DNA from: an uncultured Coriobacteriaceae bacterium
GTDB lineage: Bacteria; Actinomycetota; Coriobacteriia; Coriobacteriales; Eggerthellaceae
Reading direction: 5' to 3'
Length of the DNA stretch: 20,603 nt
NCBI GenBank assembly: GCA_900550385.1
Contig: URRZ01000031.1
Coordinates: forward strand, 1 to 20,603
Position 1 is the stretch's first letter. Each line of letters begins with the position of its first letter. Under the pieces are notes generated by a model, which was not told the DNA's origin, did no database searches, and saw only the letters and a program-made list of their open reading frames with translations. The translations under genes and the position numbers were made by a program. Positions 9,171-16,082 of this stretch are shown piece by piece.

Positions 9171-11236
9171 GCGCCAACGAAAGGATGAGGGCGGCCGGCG
9201 AGCGCGCCCAGCGCAAGCGCTCCGGGTTTTCCCAGGACGCCGCTTCGAGCGGGCTTGCGCCCGAGAAGGCGGGGCTCGCTCCCTTCGGCGTGCCCGGCAC
9301 CACCCCCGAGGAGCGCGCTGCCCGGCGCGAGGCGAGGGCGTACGCCATGGAGCAGGTCGCATCGTCCGCCGCCTCCAAGTCGCCGCGCAGGCGCGGTCCG
9401 GGCGGCGGCCATCACGGCCGCATGATGCCCGGCGCCAAGGCGAAGGACTTCAAGGGGACGATGCGGCGGATGATCCGCTTCATGGGCCGCTTCAAGGCGG
9501 CGATCGCCGTCGTGTTCCTGTTCGCGATCGGCTCGACCGTGTTCAACATCGTAGGGCCGAAGGTCCTCTCGCAGGCGACGACCGAGCTGTTCAACGGCAT
9601 CGCCGCCAAGATCGCCGGCGCCGGCGGGATCGACTACGACGCCGTGGCGGGCATCCTCGCCGCGACCCTCGCGCTGTACCTGGTGAGCGCAGCCTGCTCG
9701 TTCGTGCAGGGCTGGATGATGTCGTCGGTGTCCCAGCGCACGTGCTACCAGATGCGCGCGGACATCGCCGCCAAGATCGACCGCATGCCCATGGGGTATT
9801 TCGAGCGCACGTCGGTGGGGGACACGCTCTCGCGCATCACCAACGACATCGACACGCTGGGGCAAAGCTTCAACCAAGGGGTGACGCAGCTGGTCACCAG
9901 CATCACGATGATCGTCGGCGTCCTTATCATGATGGTCTCCATCAACCCCATCATGGCGTTGGTGACCCTGTTCATCATCCCGGTCGCAGCCGTGCTGGTG
10001 AAGGTGATCGTCTCGCGCTCCCAGCGCTACTTCCGCCAGCAGCAGGAATCGCTCGGCCTGATAAACGGCCAGGTGGAGGAGACGTTCTCGGGCCATGCGG
10101 TCGTGAAGGCCTTCTGCCAGGAAGGGCGCGTCGTCGGGCAGTTCTCCAAGACCAACGAGCGGCTGTTCGAGAGCGCCTGGAGGTCGCAGTTCCTCTCCGG
10201 CCTGATGCAGCCGGTCATGAACTTCGTCAGCAACGCAGGCTACGTCGCGGTTGCCATCCTGGGCAGCTTCTTCGCCGTCCAGGGCATCATCACCGTCGGC
10301 GATATCCAGGCGTTCATCCAGTACGTGAAGAACTTCACACAGCCCATCACGCAGCTTGCCCAGGTTTCCAACATCCTGCAGCAGATGGCGGCCTCGGCAG
10401 AGCGCGTGTTCGAGTTCCTCGACGCGCCCGAGATCGCCGATGGCGACGCGAAGGCGAAGGCGGCCGACGTGGCCTGCGACGTCGAGTTCGACCACGTGTC
10501 GTTCGGCTACGAGGAGGGCAAGACCGTCATCGGGGATTTCTCCGCCAAGGTGGCGGAGGGCCAGACGGTCGCGCTGGTGGGGCCGACGGGCGCCGGCAAG
10601 ACCACCATGGTGAAGCTGCTGATGCGCTTCTACGACGTCGACGGCGGCGCGATACGCATCGGCGGGCACGATATCCGCGATTTCGACCGCGACGACCTGC
10701 GCGGCCTGTTCGCGATGGTCCTGCAGGACACGTGGCTGTTCAAAGGCGCGGTGCGCGAGAACATCCGCTACGGCAAGTTGGACGCGACCGACGAGGAGGT
10801 CGAGGCGGCGGCGAAGGCCGCGTTCGCCCACCATTTCATCACGACGCTGCCGCACGGCTACGACACGCAGATCAACGAGGACGCCAGCAACATCAGCCAG
10901 GGCCAGCGCCAGCTGCTCACCATCGCCCGCGCCATCTTGGCCGACCGCCGCATGCTGATCCTCGACGAGGCCACCTCCAGCGTCGATACGCGCACGGAGG
11001 AGCGCATCCAGCGCGCCATGGACAACCTGATGGAGGGCCGCACCTCCTTCGTCATCGCGCATCGGCTCTCGACCATCCGCAACGCGGACCTGATCCTGGT
11101 GATACGCGACGGCGACATCGTCGAGCAGGGCACCCATGACGAGCTGCTGGACGCCGGCGGCTTCTACGCCGATCTGTACGCGTCCCAGTTCGCAAAGGAG
11201 GCGCAGCGCGGTGACGAAGATGGTGAAATCGCGTGA
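9167..11236 (+). CDS. ABC exporter half-transporter with canonical ATP-hydrolysis residues
   Basis: A 689-residue membrane/ATPase fusion that should pair with the preceding protein. Walker A GPTGAGKTT (Lys478), Q-loop VLQDTWLFKG, Walker B LILDEATSSVD with catalytic Glu601, and H-switch His632 (IAHRLST) are intact. The signature is SQGQ instead of SGGQ, as in the partner subunit of TM288-type heterodimers, so the one competent site uses this Walker A/B with the other protein's SGGQ. The first ~95 residues are an Arg/Ala/Gly-rich, probably disordered cytoplasmic extension before FMGRFKAAIAVVFLF, the first membrane helix. It starts in an ATGA overlap with the first subunit after GAAAGGGGGTG. Substrate unknown; drug or lipid export is the family expectation. 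Confidence 0.93.
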   Translation: MSANERMRAAGERAQRKRSGFSQDAASSGLAPEKAGLAPFGVPGTTPEERAARREARAYAMEQVASSAASKSPRRRGPGGGHHGRMMPGAKAKDFKGTMRRMIRFMGRFKAAIAVVFLFAIGSTVFNIVGPKVLSQATTELFNGIAAKIAGAGGIDYDAVAGILAATLALYLVSAACSFVQGWMMSSVSQRTCYQMRADIAAKIDRMPMGYFERTSVGDTLSRITNDIDTLGQSFNQGVTQLVTSITMIVGVLIMMVSINPIMALVTLFIIPVAAVLVKVIVSRSQRYFRQQQESLGLINGQVEETFSGHAVVKAFCQEGRVVGQFSKTNERLFESAWRSQFLSGLMQPVMNFVSNAGYVAVAILGSFFAVQGIITVGDIQAFIQYVKNFTQPITQLAQVSNILQQMAASAERVFEFLDAPEIADGDAKAKAADVACDVEFDHVSFGYEEGKTVIGDFSAKVAEGQTVALVGPTGAGKTTMVKLLMRFYDVDGGAIRIGGHDIRDFDRDDLRGLFAMVLQDTWLFKGAVRENIRYGKLDATDEEVEAAAKAAFAHHFITTLPHGYDTQINEDASNISQGQRQLLTIARAILADRRMLILDEATSSVDTRTEERIQRAMDNLMEGRTSFVIAHRLSTIRNADLILVIRDGDIVEQGTHDELLDAGGFYADLYASQFAKEAQRGDEDGEIA

Positions 11237-11250
11237 AATGGGCCTTCCGC

Positions 11251-11279
11251 AGCGCCCCGTGCGATTAAGCCGGGGCGCT
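11251..11279 (+). terminator. Hairpin after the ABC operon, possible terminator
   Basis: AGCGCCCCG (11251-11259) and CGGGGCGCT (11271-11279) form a perfect 9-bp stem with an 11-nt loop shortly after the ABC stop. A second, mutually exclusive stem GGCGCT-GA-AGCGCC begins at 11274. There is no T-run, so it may act with Rho or as an attenuator before the HAD gene. Confidence 0.4.
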
Positions 11280-11345
11280 GAAGCGCCGCAACTGGTAACA
11301 TGTTCCCAAGGCAGTGAGCGGATCGCACGGAAGGAGGCGGGGCCC

Positions 11346-12029
11346 ATGGCGGATTCCGAGGCGGGCAAGGCGAAGCTCGCGGTGTTCGATTTCGACGGCA
11401 CCACCATCACCGGCAATTCGCCGGTCCTGCTGGTGCGGCACCTCGCCCAGCAGCGCATGATCCGCAAGCGCGTCATCTTCCGCATCCTGATGTGGGGCGC
11501 CGCCTACAAGCTGCGCCTGCCCCAGAACGAGAGCTGGGTGCGCGGGCAGGTCTTCTCGGCTTTCGAGGGGAAGCCGAAGGATCGGGTGGACGCCTTCCTG
11601 ATGGACTTCTACGATTCCCATATCGCCCAGCGCGTCCGCGAGGAGGCGGTCGCCACCATGCGGGCCCATCGGGAGCGCGGCGAGCACGTCGTCGTGGTAT
11701 CCGCGACGTTCGAGCCCATCGTGGTGCGCGCCATGGAGTCGATCCCCATCGATTTCCAGGTCTCCACGCGCATGAAGGTCGCCGCCGACGGCACCTACAC
11801 GCGCGAGGTGGAGGGCCTTCCCGTCGAGGGCGACGAGAAGCTCGCCGCCGTGACGCGCTTCGCCGACGAGCGCTTCGGGAAGGGATGCTGGGAGCTCGCC
11901 CACGCCTACGGCGACCACCACTCGGACAGGACGATACTCTCGGCCGCCGCCGTCCCCCATGCGATCGATCCCGACAGGCCCCTCCTGCGCACCGCCAAGC
12001 GCCTGGGATGGGATGTGCAGGATTGGTAG
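11346..12029 (+). CDS. HAD-superfamily subfamily IB hydrolase (SerB-like phosphatase)
   Basis: A 227-residue cytosolic phosphatase of the class that includes phosphoserine phosphatase. Motif I FDFDGT holds the nucleophile Asp15 and acid/base Asp17; motif II Ser is in VVVSATFEP near 118; motif III Lys is in GDEKLAA; motif IV is GDHHSD near 190. A helical cap-like insert (residues ~25-95) follows motif I, as in the IB subclass. Start at 11346 is chosen from GGAAGGAGG upstream; the frame stays open further back across the end of the ABC gene. The substrate is unknown; HAD-IB proteins of this shape act on phosphoserine or other small phosphoesters. It is bracketed by hairpins and probably separately transcribed. 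Confidence 0.87.
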   Translation: MADSEAGKAKLAVFDFDGTTITGNSPVLLVRHLAQQRMIRKRVIFRILMWGAAYKLRLPQNESWVRGQVFSAFEGKPKDRVDAFLMDFYDSHIAQRVREEAVATMRAHRERGEHVVVVSATFEPIVVRAMESIPIDFQVSTRMKVAADGTYTREVEGLPVEGDEKLAAVTRFADERFGKGCWELAHAYGDHHSDRTILSAAAVPHAIDPDRPLLRTAKRLGWDVQDW

Positions 12030-12054
12030 GCGCATCCCCTGAATGCGGATGCGC
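12030..12054 (+). terminator. Hairpin directly after the HAD gene, possible terminator
   Basis: GCGCATCC (12030-12037) and GGATGCGC (12047-12054) form a perfect 8-bp stem with a 9-nt loop, starting right after the TAG. Only scattered T residues follow, so termination is plausible but not strong. Confidence 0.45.
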
Positions 12055-12079
12055 GTTCGCGCCGATTTGACTGATCGGG

Positions 12080-12085
12080 TAAAAT
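12080..12085 (+). promoter_or_regulatory. Possible -10 box of the AAA-like/Rrf2/MutY operon
   Basis: TAAAAT is close to the -10 consensus. The best -35 at suitable spacing (TTCGCG, 12056-12061, 18-nt spacer) is poor. It lies about 70 nt before the GTG start at 12158. Confidence 0.35.
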
Positions 12086-12157
12086 GCTATGCGAGAGAAA
12101 CCATTTACGCGCGCGGCGCGTGAACGATGATTGAAATCCTAAAAAGGAGGTGGGCTC

Positions 12158-13852
12158 GTGCTCGAGGATAAAGACATGAACGGCTCACCCAGCCAGAACA
12201 ACGAATTCGACAATTCCTGCGGCGCCTATATCCGCCGCGCCGTGAAGGCGTGCGCCTCCGGCGATGCCGAGCTGGGGCTGCATCTGTACCTCGCCGCCTA
12301 CGAGCGCGGCTGCCGCGACGGCGCGGACGGCCAAGATGCCGCTCATGCCCTTCGCAAGGCGTGGATGCTCGCGGTCGATCTGAAGCAGCGCTCGCTGGCC
12401 GAGTACATCTTCGAGAAGATGGAGCCTTTGCTGGAGCCTTCGGAGGTGGCCGTGTGCGCCGCCCAGCTTCAGCGCATGGCGCTGGACAAGCTGGAGGAGT
12501 TCGGCCTATCCCGCGAGGATTTGGAGGAGATGACCGACATGATCTCCCAGGACCTCCTGGGGCTGGGCGGGACCCCGCGTCTGGTGAAGGTCGAGCACCT
12601 CACGTTGCCGGCGGGCGCAAAATCCTCCCCGGAAGCCGCCGATCAGGCGCCTGGGGATGCCGGCACGGCGAAGGAAAGCCCGCAGGTGCGCGAAGGCTCG
12701 GAAGGCGATGGCTCCCGCCCGCGCGGCTTCGACGCGATGTCCCCCGAGGAGCAGGCCATCATGGTCGAGGGGGCCGCGCTGCTCGCGAGCCCCGGCGCGG
12801 GGGAGCGAGAGGCGGATGCGCCGGCGGCGCCCGACGCGCCCGATGAGCGGCATCCCGATGGCGGCGGCGCGCAGGAAGGCCCTTCCGGCGGGCTCGCCGA
12901 CAGCCCCGATGCGCATGCCGTCATGTCGACGCTGGAGAACATATCGTACAAGGACCTCTCCGGGTTCAAGCGGGCCGTCTCGGTCATGCGCGATTTCGGC
13001 ATCGGCATGCAGGACGACCCGCAATTCCAGACCTTGGTGAGCATGCTGAACCGCCGCCACGGCTTCGACCGCATGCCGGCCGCGGACTCCTTCCTGTTCC
13101 GCTCCCCGGCGCGCGAGGACGCGCATCGCTTCATGATCGCCACCCTCGGCGAGATCGGCCTTCCCGCCATCCGCATGCACATGGAGGAGAACCTCCAGGG
13201 CATGCCGATCCTGTGCGTCATGGCGCAGGCGGACCGCCATCCCAAGATGAACGCCGCGCGCAACGCGATCGAGGGGCCCGGCGTGCTGCTGCTGGAGGAT
13301 CTGGATCTGTGGGCATCGCCGCTGCTCGACGCCGAGGATGACAGCGCTTTCCTGCTGCCCAGCCTCTCCCGCGCCGCCCGCGAGGCCATCAACCTGATTC
13401 GCTCCGCGGTCGACAACCCCGAGGTGTACGTGCTGGCATCCTCGTCGGACGCGACCGAGATCGATTCGTTCTTCTACGACCTTCTGGAACCGCTGACGCT
13501 CATCGACATCGATTACCCCGACGATGCGGAACGGCGCGAGATCTGGCTCGAGCTGCTGCGCGACCATCCGTCGTTCAAGGGCCTCAACGTGTACGACCTC
13601 GTCAAGTTCACCGCCGGCATGCCCCGCTACGACATCTACATGGCCGCGCGCGAGGCGGTGGAGGATGCGTACAAGATCGGCCTGATGCAGCGCCGCTACG
13701 TGCCCGTCACGATCGATAACCTCTTCGAGAAGCTGGCCGCCTACCAGCCCCTCGAGTCGACCGAATACCGCGCCCTCGAAGATGCCGTCGTGGAGGATTT
13801 CCGACGCGGCCTGGACGGCGACCTCGACGACCTGCTGAAAGATCAGGAGTAG
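12158..13852 (+). CDS. Unrecognised protein with a degenerate AAA+ ATPase-like domain
   Basis: 564 residues, no confident family name. GTG start at 12158 follows a perfect AAAAAGGAGGTG. The N-terminal ~150 residues are helical and mixed-charge, followed by an Ala/Pro/Asp-rich linker (about 150-255). Residues ~300-540 follow the AAA+ layout. FLFRSP (312-317) aligns where a Walker A P-loop would be, but ends SPAREDAHR with no GKT. LLLEDLD (377-383) looks like Walker B, with Glu-Asp instead of Asp-Glu. VYVLASSSDATEID resembles sensor 1, DLLEPLTLIDIDYPDDAERREIW replaces the usual arginine-finger segment, and TAGMPRYDIYMAAREAVEDA resembles the C-terminal helical lid. ATP hydrolysis is therefore doubtful. 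The Rrf2 gene follows after 4 nt, so they are probably co-transcribed. The AAA+ resemblance is my own reading and needs a profile search. Confidence 0.75.
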   Translation: MLEDKDMNGSPSQNNEFDNSCGAYIRRAVKACASGDAELGLHLYLAAYERGCRDGADGQDAAHALRKAWMLAVDLKQRSLAEYIFEKMEPLLEPSEVAVCAAQLQRMALDKLEEFGLSREDLEEMTDMISQDLLGLGGTPRLVKVEHLTLPAGAKSSPEAADQAPGDAGTAKESPQVREGSEGDGSRPRGFDAMSPEEQAIMVEGAALLASPGAGEREADAPAAPDAPDERHPDGGGAQEGPSGGLADSPDAHAVMSTLENISYKDLSGFKRAVSVMRDFGIGMQDDPQFQTLVSMLNRRHGFDRMPAADSFLFRSPAREDAHRFMIATLGEIGLPAIRMHMEENLQGMPILCVMAQADRHPKMNAARNAIEGPGVLLLEDLDLWASPLLDAEDDSAFLLPSLSRAAREAINLIRSAVDNPEVYVLASSSDATEIDSFFYDLLEPLTLIDIDYPDDAERREIWLELLRDHPSFKGLNVYDLVKFTAGMPRYDIYMAAREAVEDAYKIGLMQRRYVPVTIDNLFEKLAAYQPLESTEYRALEDAVVEDFRRGLDGDLDDLLKDQE

Positions 13853-13856
13853 ATTG

Positions 13857-14360
13857 ATGGATGTGACGCGACGCTGCGACTATGCCTGCAGGATCCTCCA
13901 GGCCGCCTACAGGAACGGCGATGCCTACATGTCGGTGTCCGATATCGCCGACCAGGAGGGGATACCCTACGCCTTCGCCCGCAGCATCCAGCACGATCTG
14001 GTGAAAAGCGGGCTGATCCGGACCGTCCGCGGAGCGCGCGGCGGCCTCGCGCTGGAGTGCGATCCTGCGGACACGACGCTGCTGGACGTGCTTGAGGCCA
14101 TACAGGGCCCGGTGAGCGTGTCGGCGTGCGTGCTGGATCCCTCCAGCTGCCAAAGGCATTCCACGTGCAGCTACAACAAGGTGTGGCGCGGCGCCGATTC
14201 CCTGCTGAACTGCTACTTCGCGTCGATAACGCTGGAGTCGCTCTTCGAGCGGGGGCAGGCGCACCCCTCCATCGAGGCGGCGCTCAACTGCAAGGAGCTG
14301 TTCGCATCGTCCGGTTCCCGCGAAGAGCCGGCCGCCGCGGCCAAGCGCGTGGCGGGTTAG
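13857..14360 (+). CDS. Rrf2-family regulator with a three-cysteine cluster
   Basis: A 167-residue winged-helix regulator. MDVTRRCDYACRILQAAY at the N-terminus, SVSDIADQEGIPYAFARSIQ (helix-turn-helix) and VRGARGGLAL (wing) are typical of Rrf2 proteins. Cys91, Cys98 and Cys104 (spacing X6, X5) sit where IscR, NsrR and RirA hold their Fe-S cluster ligands, so sensing of iron, oxygen, NO or cluster status is likely. ATG at 13857 is 7 nt from AGGAG; an in-frame TTG at 13854 is too close. It is 4 nt after the AAA-like gene, and 16 nt separate its stop from the MutY-like gene. Targets are not visible here. Confidence 0.88.
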   Translation: MDVTRRCDYACRILQAAYRNGDAYMSVSDIADQEGIPYAFARSIQHDLVKSGLIRTVRGARGGLALECDPADTTLLDVLEAIQGPVSVSACVLDPSSCQRHSTCSYNKVWRGADSLLNCYFASITLESLFERGQAHPSIEAALNCKELFASSGSREEPAAAAKRVAG

Positions 14361-14376
14361 GGCGGCGTTGCCGACG

Positions 14377-15372
14377 ATGGCCCATCCTGTCAGGCGCGCG
14401 ACGGCCTCCTGGCCCGACGGAGCGCCCTCGATCGAGCGTTTCCGCGGCACGGTCCTGCGCGAGGGGGGCCTTCGCTACCGCGACCTCCCCTGGCGCAACA
14501 TCGACGATCCCTACGCGGTGCTGGTGTCCGAGGTCATGCTCCAGCAGACCCAGGTGAAGCGCGTCCTGGGCTACTGGCCCCGATTCATGGCCGCCTTCCC
14601 CACGATCGACGCCCTCGCGGCGGCCGATACCGCCGACGTCCTCGCGCTTTGGCAGGGCCTCGGGTACAACCGCCGCGCGCTCGCCCTCAAGCGCTGCGCC
14701 GACGAGTGCGCCTCGCTCCGCGGGGGCCGGCTCCCCGAAACCGCGGAAGAGCTCAAGCGCCTTCCGGGGATCGGCCCGGCGACGGCGGGCGGCGTGATCG
14801 TCTTCGCCTTCGACAAGCCCGCGCTGTACCTCGAGACCAACGTGCGGGCGGTCTTCATCCACGAGCTCTTCCCGGAGTGCCCTTCCGTCAGCGATCGCCA
14901 GATCGAACCGCTGGTCGAGATGGCCTGCCCCGACCGCGGATGCCGCGCATGGTACTACGCGCTGCTCGACTACGGCGCGCATCTGAAGGCGACGGTGCCC
15001 AACCCGTCGCGACGCAGCGCCCATCACTCCCGGCAGAGCGCCTTCGAGGGTTCGAGGCGCCAGAAGAGGGCCGAGCTCGTGCGCATCGTCTTGGCGGCGG
15101 GACCCGACGGCATCGGCGAGGGCGCCGCGGCGGAGCTGCTCGACGGGCGCGAAGCCGATTCGGGCCGGGCCCCGGTTGCGGCGGGGGGGGTGACGGCGCG
15201 TGGCCCGGCGGGGGGGGGCCGGGGGGTTTTTAAGCCCGCAGCCGGCCGGCGGCGGCCCTGCTCGCCGGCCGCCTTTGGCGGAGGGCGTCTTCACGTCGCT
15301 TGCCGAGGAGCTGGCGGCCGAGGGGTTTTTCAAGCGCGAAGCCGGCAGGCTGCTGCCGTGATCGCCGGTTAG
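14377..15372 (+). CDS. MutY/endonuclease III-like DNA glycosylase, C-terminus disrupted
   Basis: An HhH-GPD base-excision repair glycosylase, probably removing adenine or another mispaired base. Visible: LPWR near the N-terminus, SEVMLQQTQVKRV, LWQGLGYNRRA, and the helix-hairpin-helix LPGIGPATAGG (129-139). The position of the catalytic Asp is Glu153 (LETNVRAVF). No Cys quartet for a 4Fe-4S cluster follows; instead there is DYGAHLKATVPNPSRRS and FEGSRRQKR, seen in a cluster-free MutY-like clade. The frame runs to 15372, but from about 15175 it enters a 100-bp tandem copy that shifts the frame. The natural end appears in another frame as FTSLAEELAAEGFFKREAGR, stopping at 15359-15361. ATG at 14377 is preferred over TTG at 14368. 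Third in the run with the AAA-like and Rrf2 genes. Confidence 0.8.
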   Translation: MAHPVRRATASWPDGAPSIERFRGTVLREGGLRYRDLPWRNIDDPYAVLVSEVMLQQTQVKRVLGYWPRFMAAFPTIDALAAADTADVLALWQGLGYNRRALALKRCADECASLRGGRLPETAEELKRLPGIGPATAGGVIVFAFDKPALYLETNVRAVFIHELFPECPSVSDRQIEPLVEMACPDRGCRAWYYALLDYGAHLKATVPNPSRRSAHHSRQSAFEGSRRQKRAELVRIVLAAGPDGIGEGAAAELLDGREADSGRAPVAAGGVTARGPAGGGRGVFKPAAGRRRPCSPAAFGGGRLHVACRGAGGRGVFQARSRQAAAVIAG

Positions 15373-15374
15373 CG
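15175..15374 (+). repeat. Imperfect 100-bp tandem copy with long G runs
   Basis: Positions 15175-15268 align without gaps to 15275-15368 at an offset of exactly 100. For example GGGG-TTTT-AAG at about 15223-15234 faces the same at about 15322-15334, and GCCGGC at 15241 faces GCCGGC at 15341. Most differences are A or T in the right copy becoming G or C in the left copy, which also has runs of 8-9 G. Dropping one copy restores a full-length reading frame of the glycosylase. This looks like a sequencing or assembly fault more than a natural repeat. Confidence 0.8.
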
Positions 15375-15407
15375 GCATCTTCGGCGCGATAGGGGAGGGG
15401 AGTTTCC

Positions 15408-15986
15408 GTGGGTTTCGTCGAGCTGTTCCTGGTGGCGGTGGGGCTTTCGATGGACGCGTTCGCCGTGGCCGTCTGCAAGGGGCTGGGGATGAAGCGCCTC
15501 GATGCTCGGCAAGCCCTGCTCATCGCGCTGTTCTTCGGCGGCTTCCAGGCGCTCATGCCGCTTGCCGGCTGGGTTCTGGGCAGCGGCTTCCAATCGCTCA
15601 TCGAGCCCGTGGACCACTGGGTGGCCTTCGCGCTGCTCGCCTTCATAGGCGGCAAAATGCTGCTCGACGGCATACGGGGCGAGGGCGACGGCGAGCCTTC
15701 CGGGGAAGCCCGGGCGCTCGATATCCGCGAACTGCTCATGCTCGCCATCGCCACCAGCATCGACGCGCTGGCGGTGGGCATCACGTTCGCGTTCCTCCAA
15801 GTGGACATAGCGCCATCCGTCGCCCTCATCGGGGCGACCACGTTCGCGCTGTCCCTCGCCGGCGTGGCGGTGGGGCACCTGTTCGGCGCGCGTTTCGAGC
15901 GCCCCGCGACCATCGTCGGCGGTGCGGTGCTGATCCTGATAGGCGCGAAGATCCTCCTGGAGCATCTGGGCATCCTCGCGCTGTGA
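15408..15986 (+). CDS. mntP: Manganese efflux pump MntP
   Basis: A 192-residue inner-membrane exporter that lowers cytosolic Mn(II). Two related halves are visible: LFLVAVGLSMDAFAVAVCKGL near the N-terminus and LLMLAIATSIDALAVGITFAF near 110-130, each with the membrane Asp characteristic of the MntP/YebN family. Six hydrophobic segments are split by an acidic loop near residues 85-103. The GTG start at 15408 is supported by AGGGGAGGGGAG just upstream. Only about 35-45 nt separate it from the glycosylase gene, too short for a yybP-ykoY Mn riboswitch, so no metal control is visible here. Convergent with pheA across a hairpin. Confidence 0.93.
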   Translation: MGFVELFLVAVGLSMDAFAVAVCKGLGMKRLDARQALLIALFFGGFQALMPLAGWVLGSGFQSLIEPVDHWVAFALLAFIGGKMLLDGIRGEGDGEPSGEARALDIRELLMLAIATSIDALAVGITFAFLQVDIAPSVALIGATTFALSLAGVAVGHLFGARFERPATIVGGAVLILIGAKILLEHLGILAL

Positions 15987-16006
15987 GGGCTTCGATGGCG
16001 CCTCCG

Positions 16007-16046
16007 CGGCGCTCCGTGCCGCGATGCCTTGCGGGCCGGAGCGCCG
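16007..16046. terminator. Hairpin between convergent mntP and pheA, possible bidirectional terminator
   Basis: CGGCGCTCCG (16007-16016) and CGGAGCGCCG (16037-16046) form a perfect 10-bp stem. An inner CCGC/GCGG stem extends it across a small internal loop. It lies between two converging genes but lacks a T-run on either side. Confidence 0.6.
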
Positions 16047-16082
16047 TTCGTCCCTGAGGCGGTCGCCCGGATGCCCGCGGCC

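Noticed and set aside
11136..11345. Upstream extension of the HAD phosphatase frame
   Set aside because: It overlaps the end of the ABC gene and a hairpin; GGAAGGAGG clearly marks the start at 11346.
8930..11485. Minus-strand open frame of 851 codons opposite the ABC genes
   Set aside because: Composition is typical of antisense GC-rich shadow frames (Arg, His, Asp and Gly runs); the plus strand carries the motif-verified exporters.
15181..15226. G-run region as a phase-variable tract or G-quadruplex
   Set aside because: The runs occur only in the degraded tandem copy, where the partner has ordinary coding sequence, so a sequencing or assembly error is the simpler explanation.
15361..15407. 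Manganese (yybP-ykoY) riboswitch before mntP
   Set aside because: The spacer is under 50 nt and shows none of the conserved riboswitch loops.
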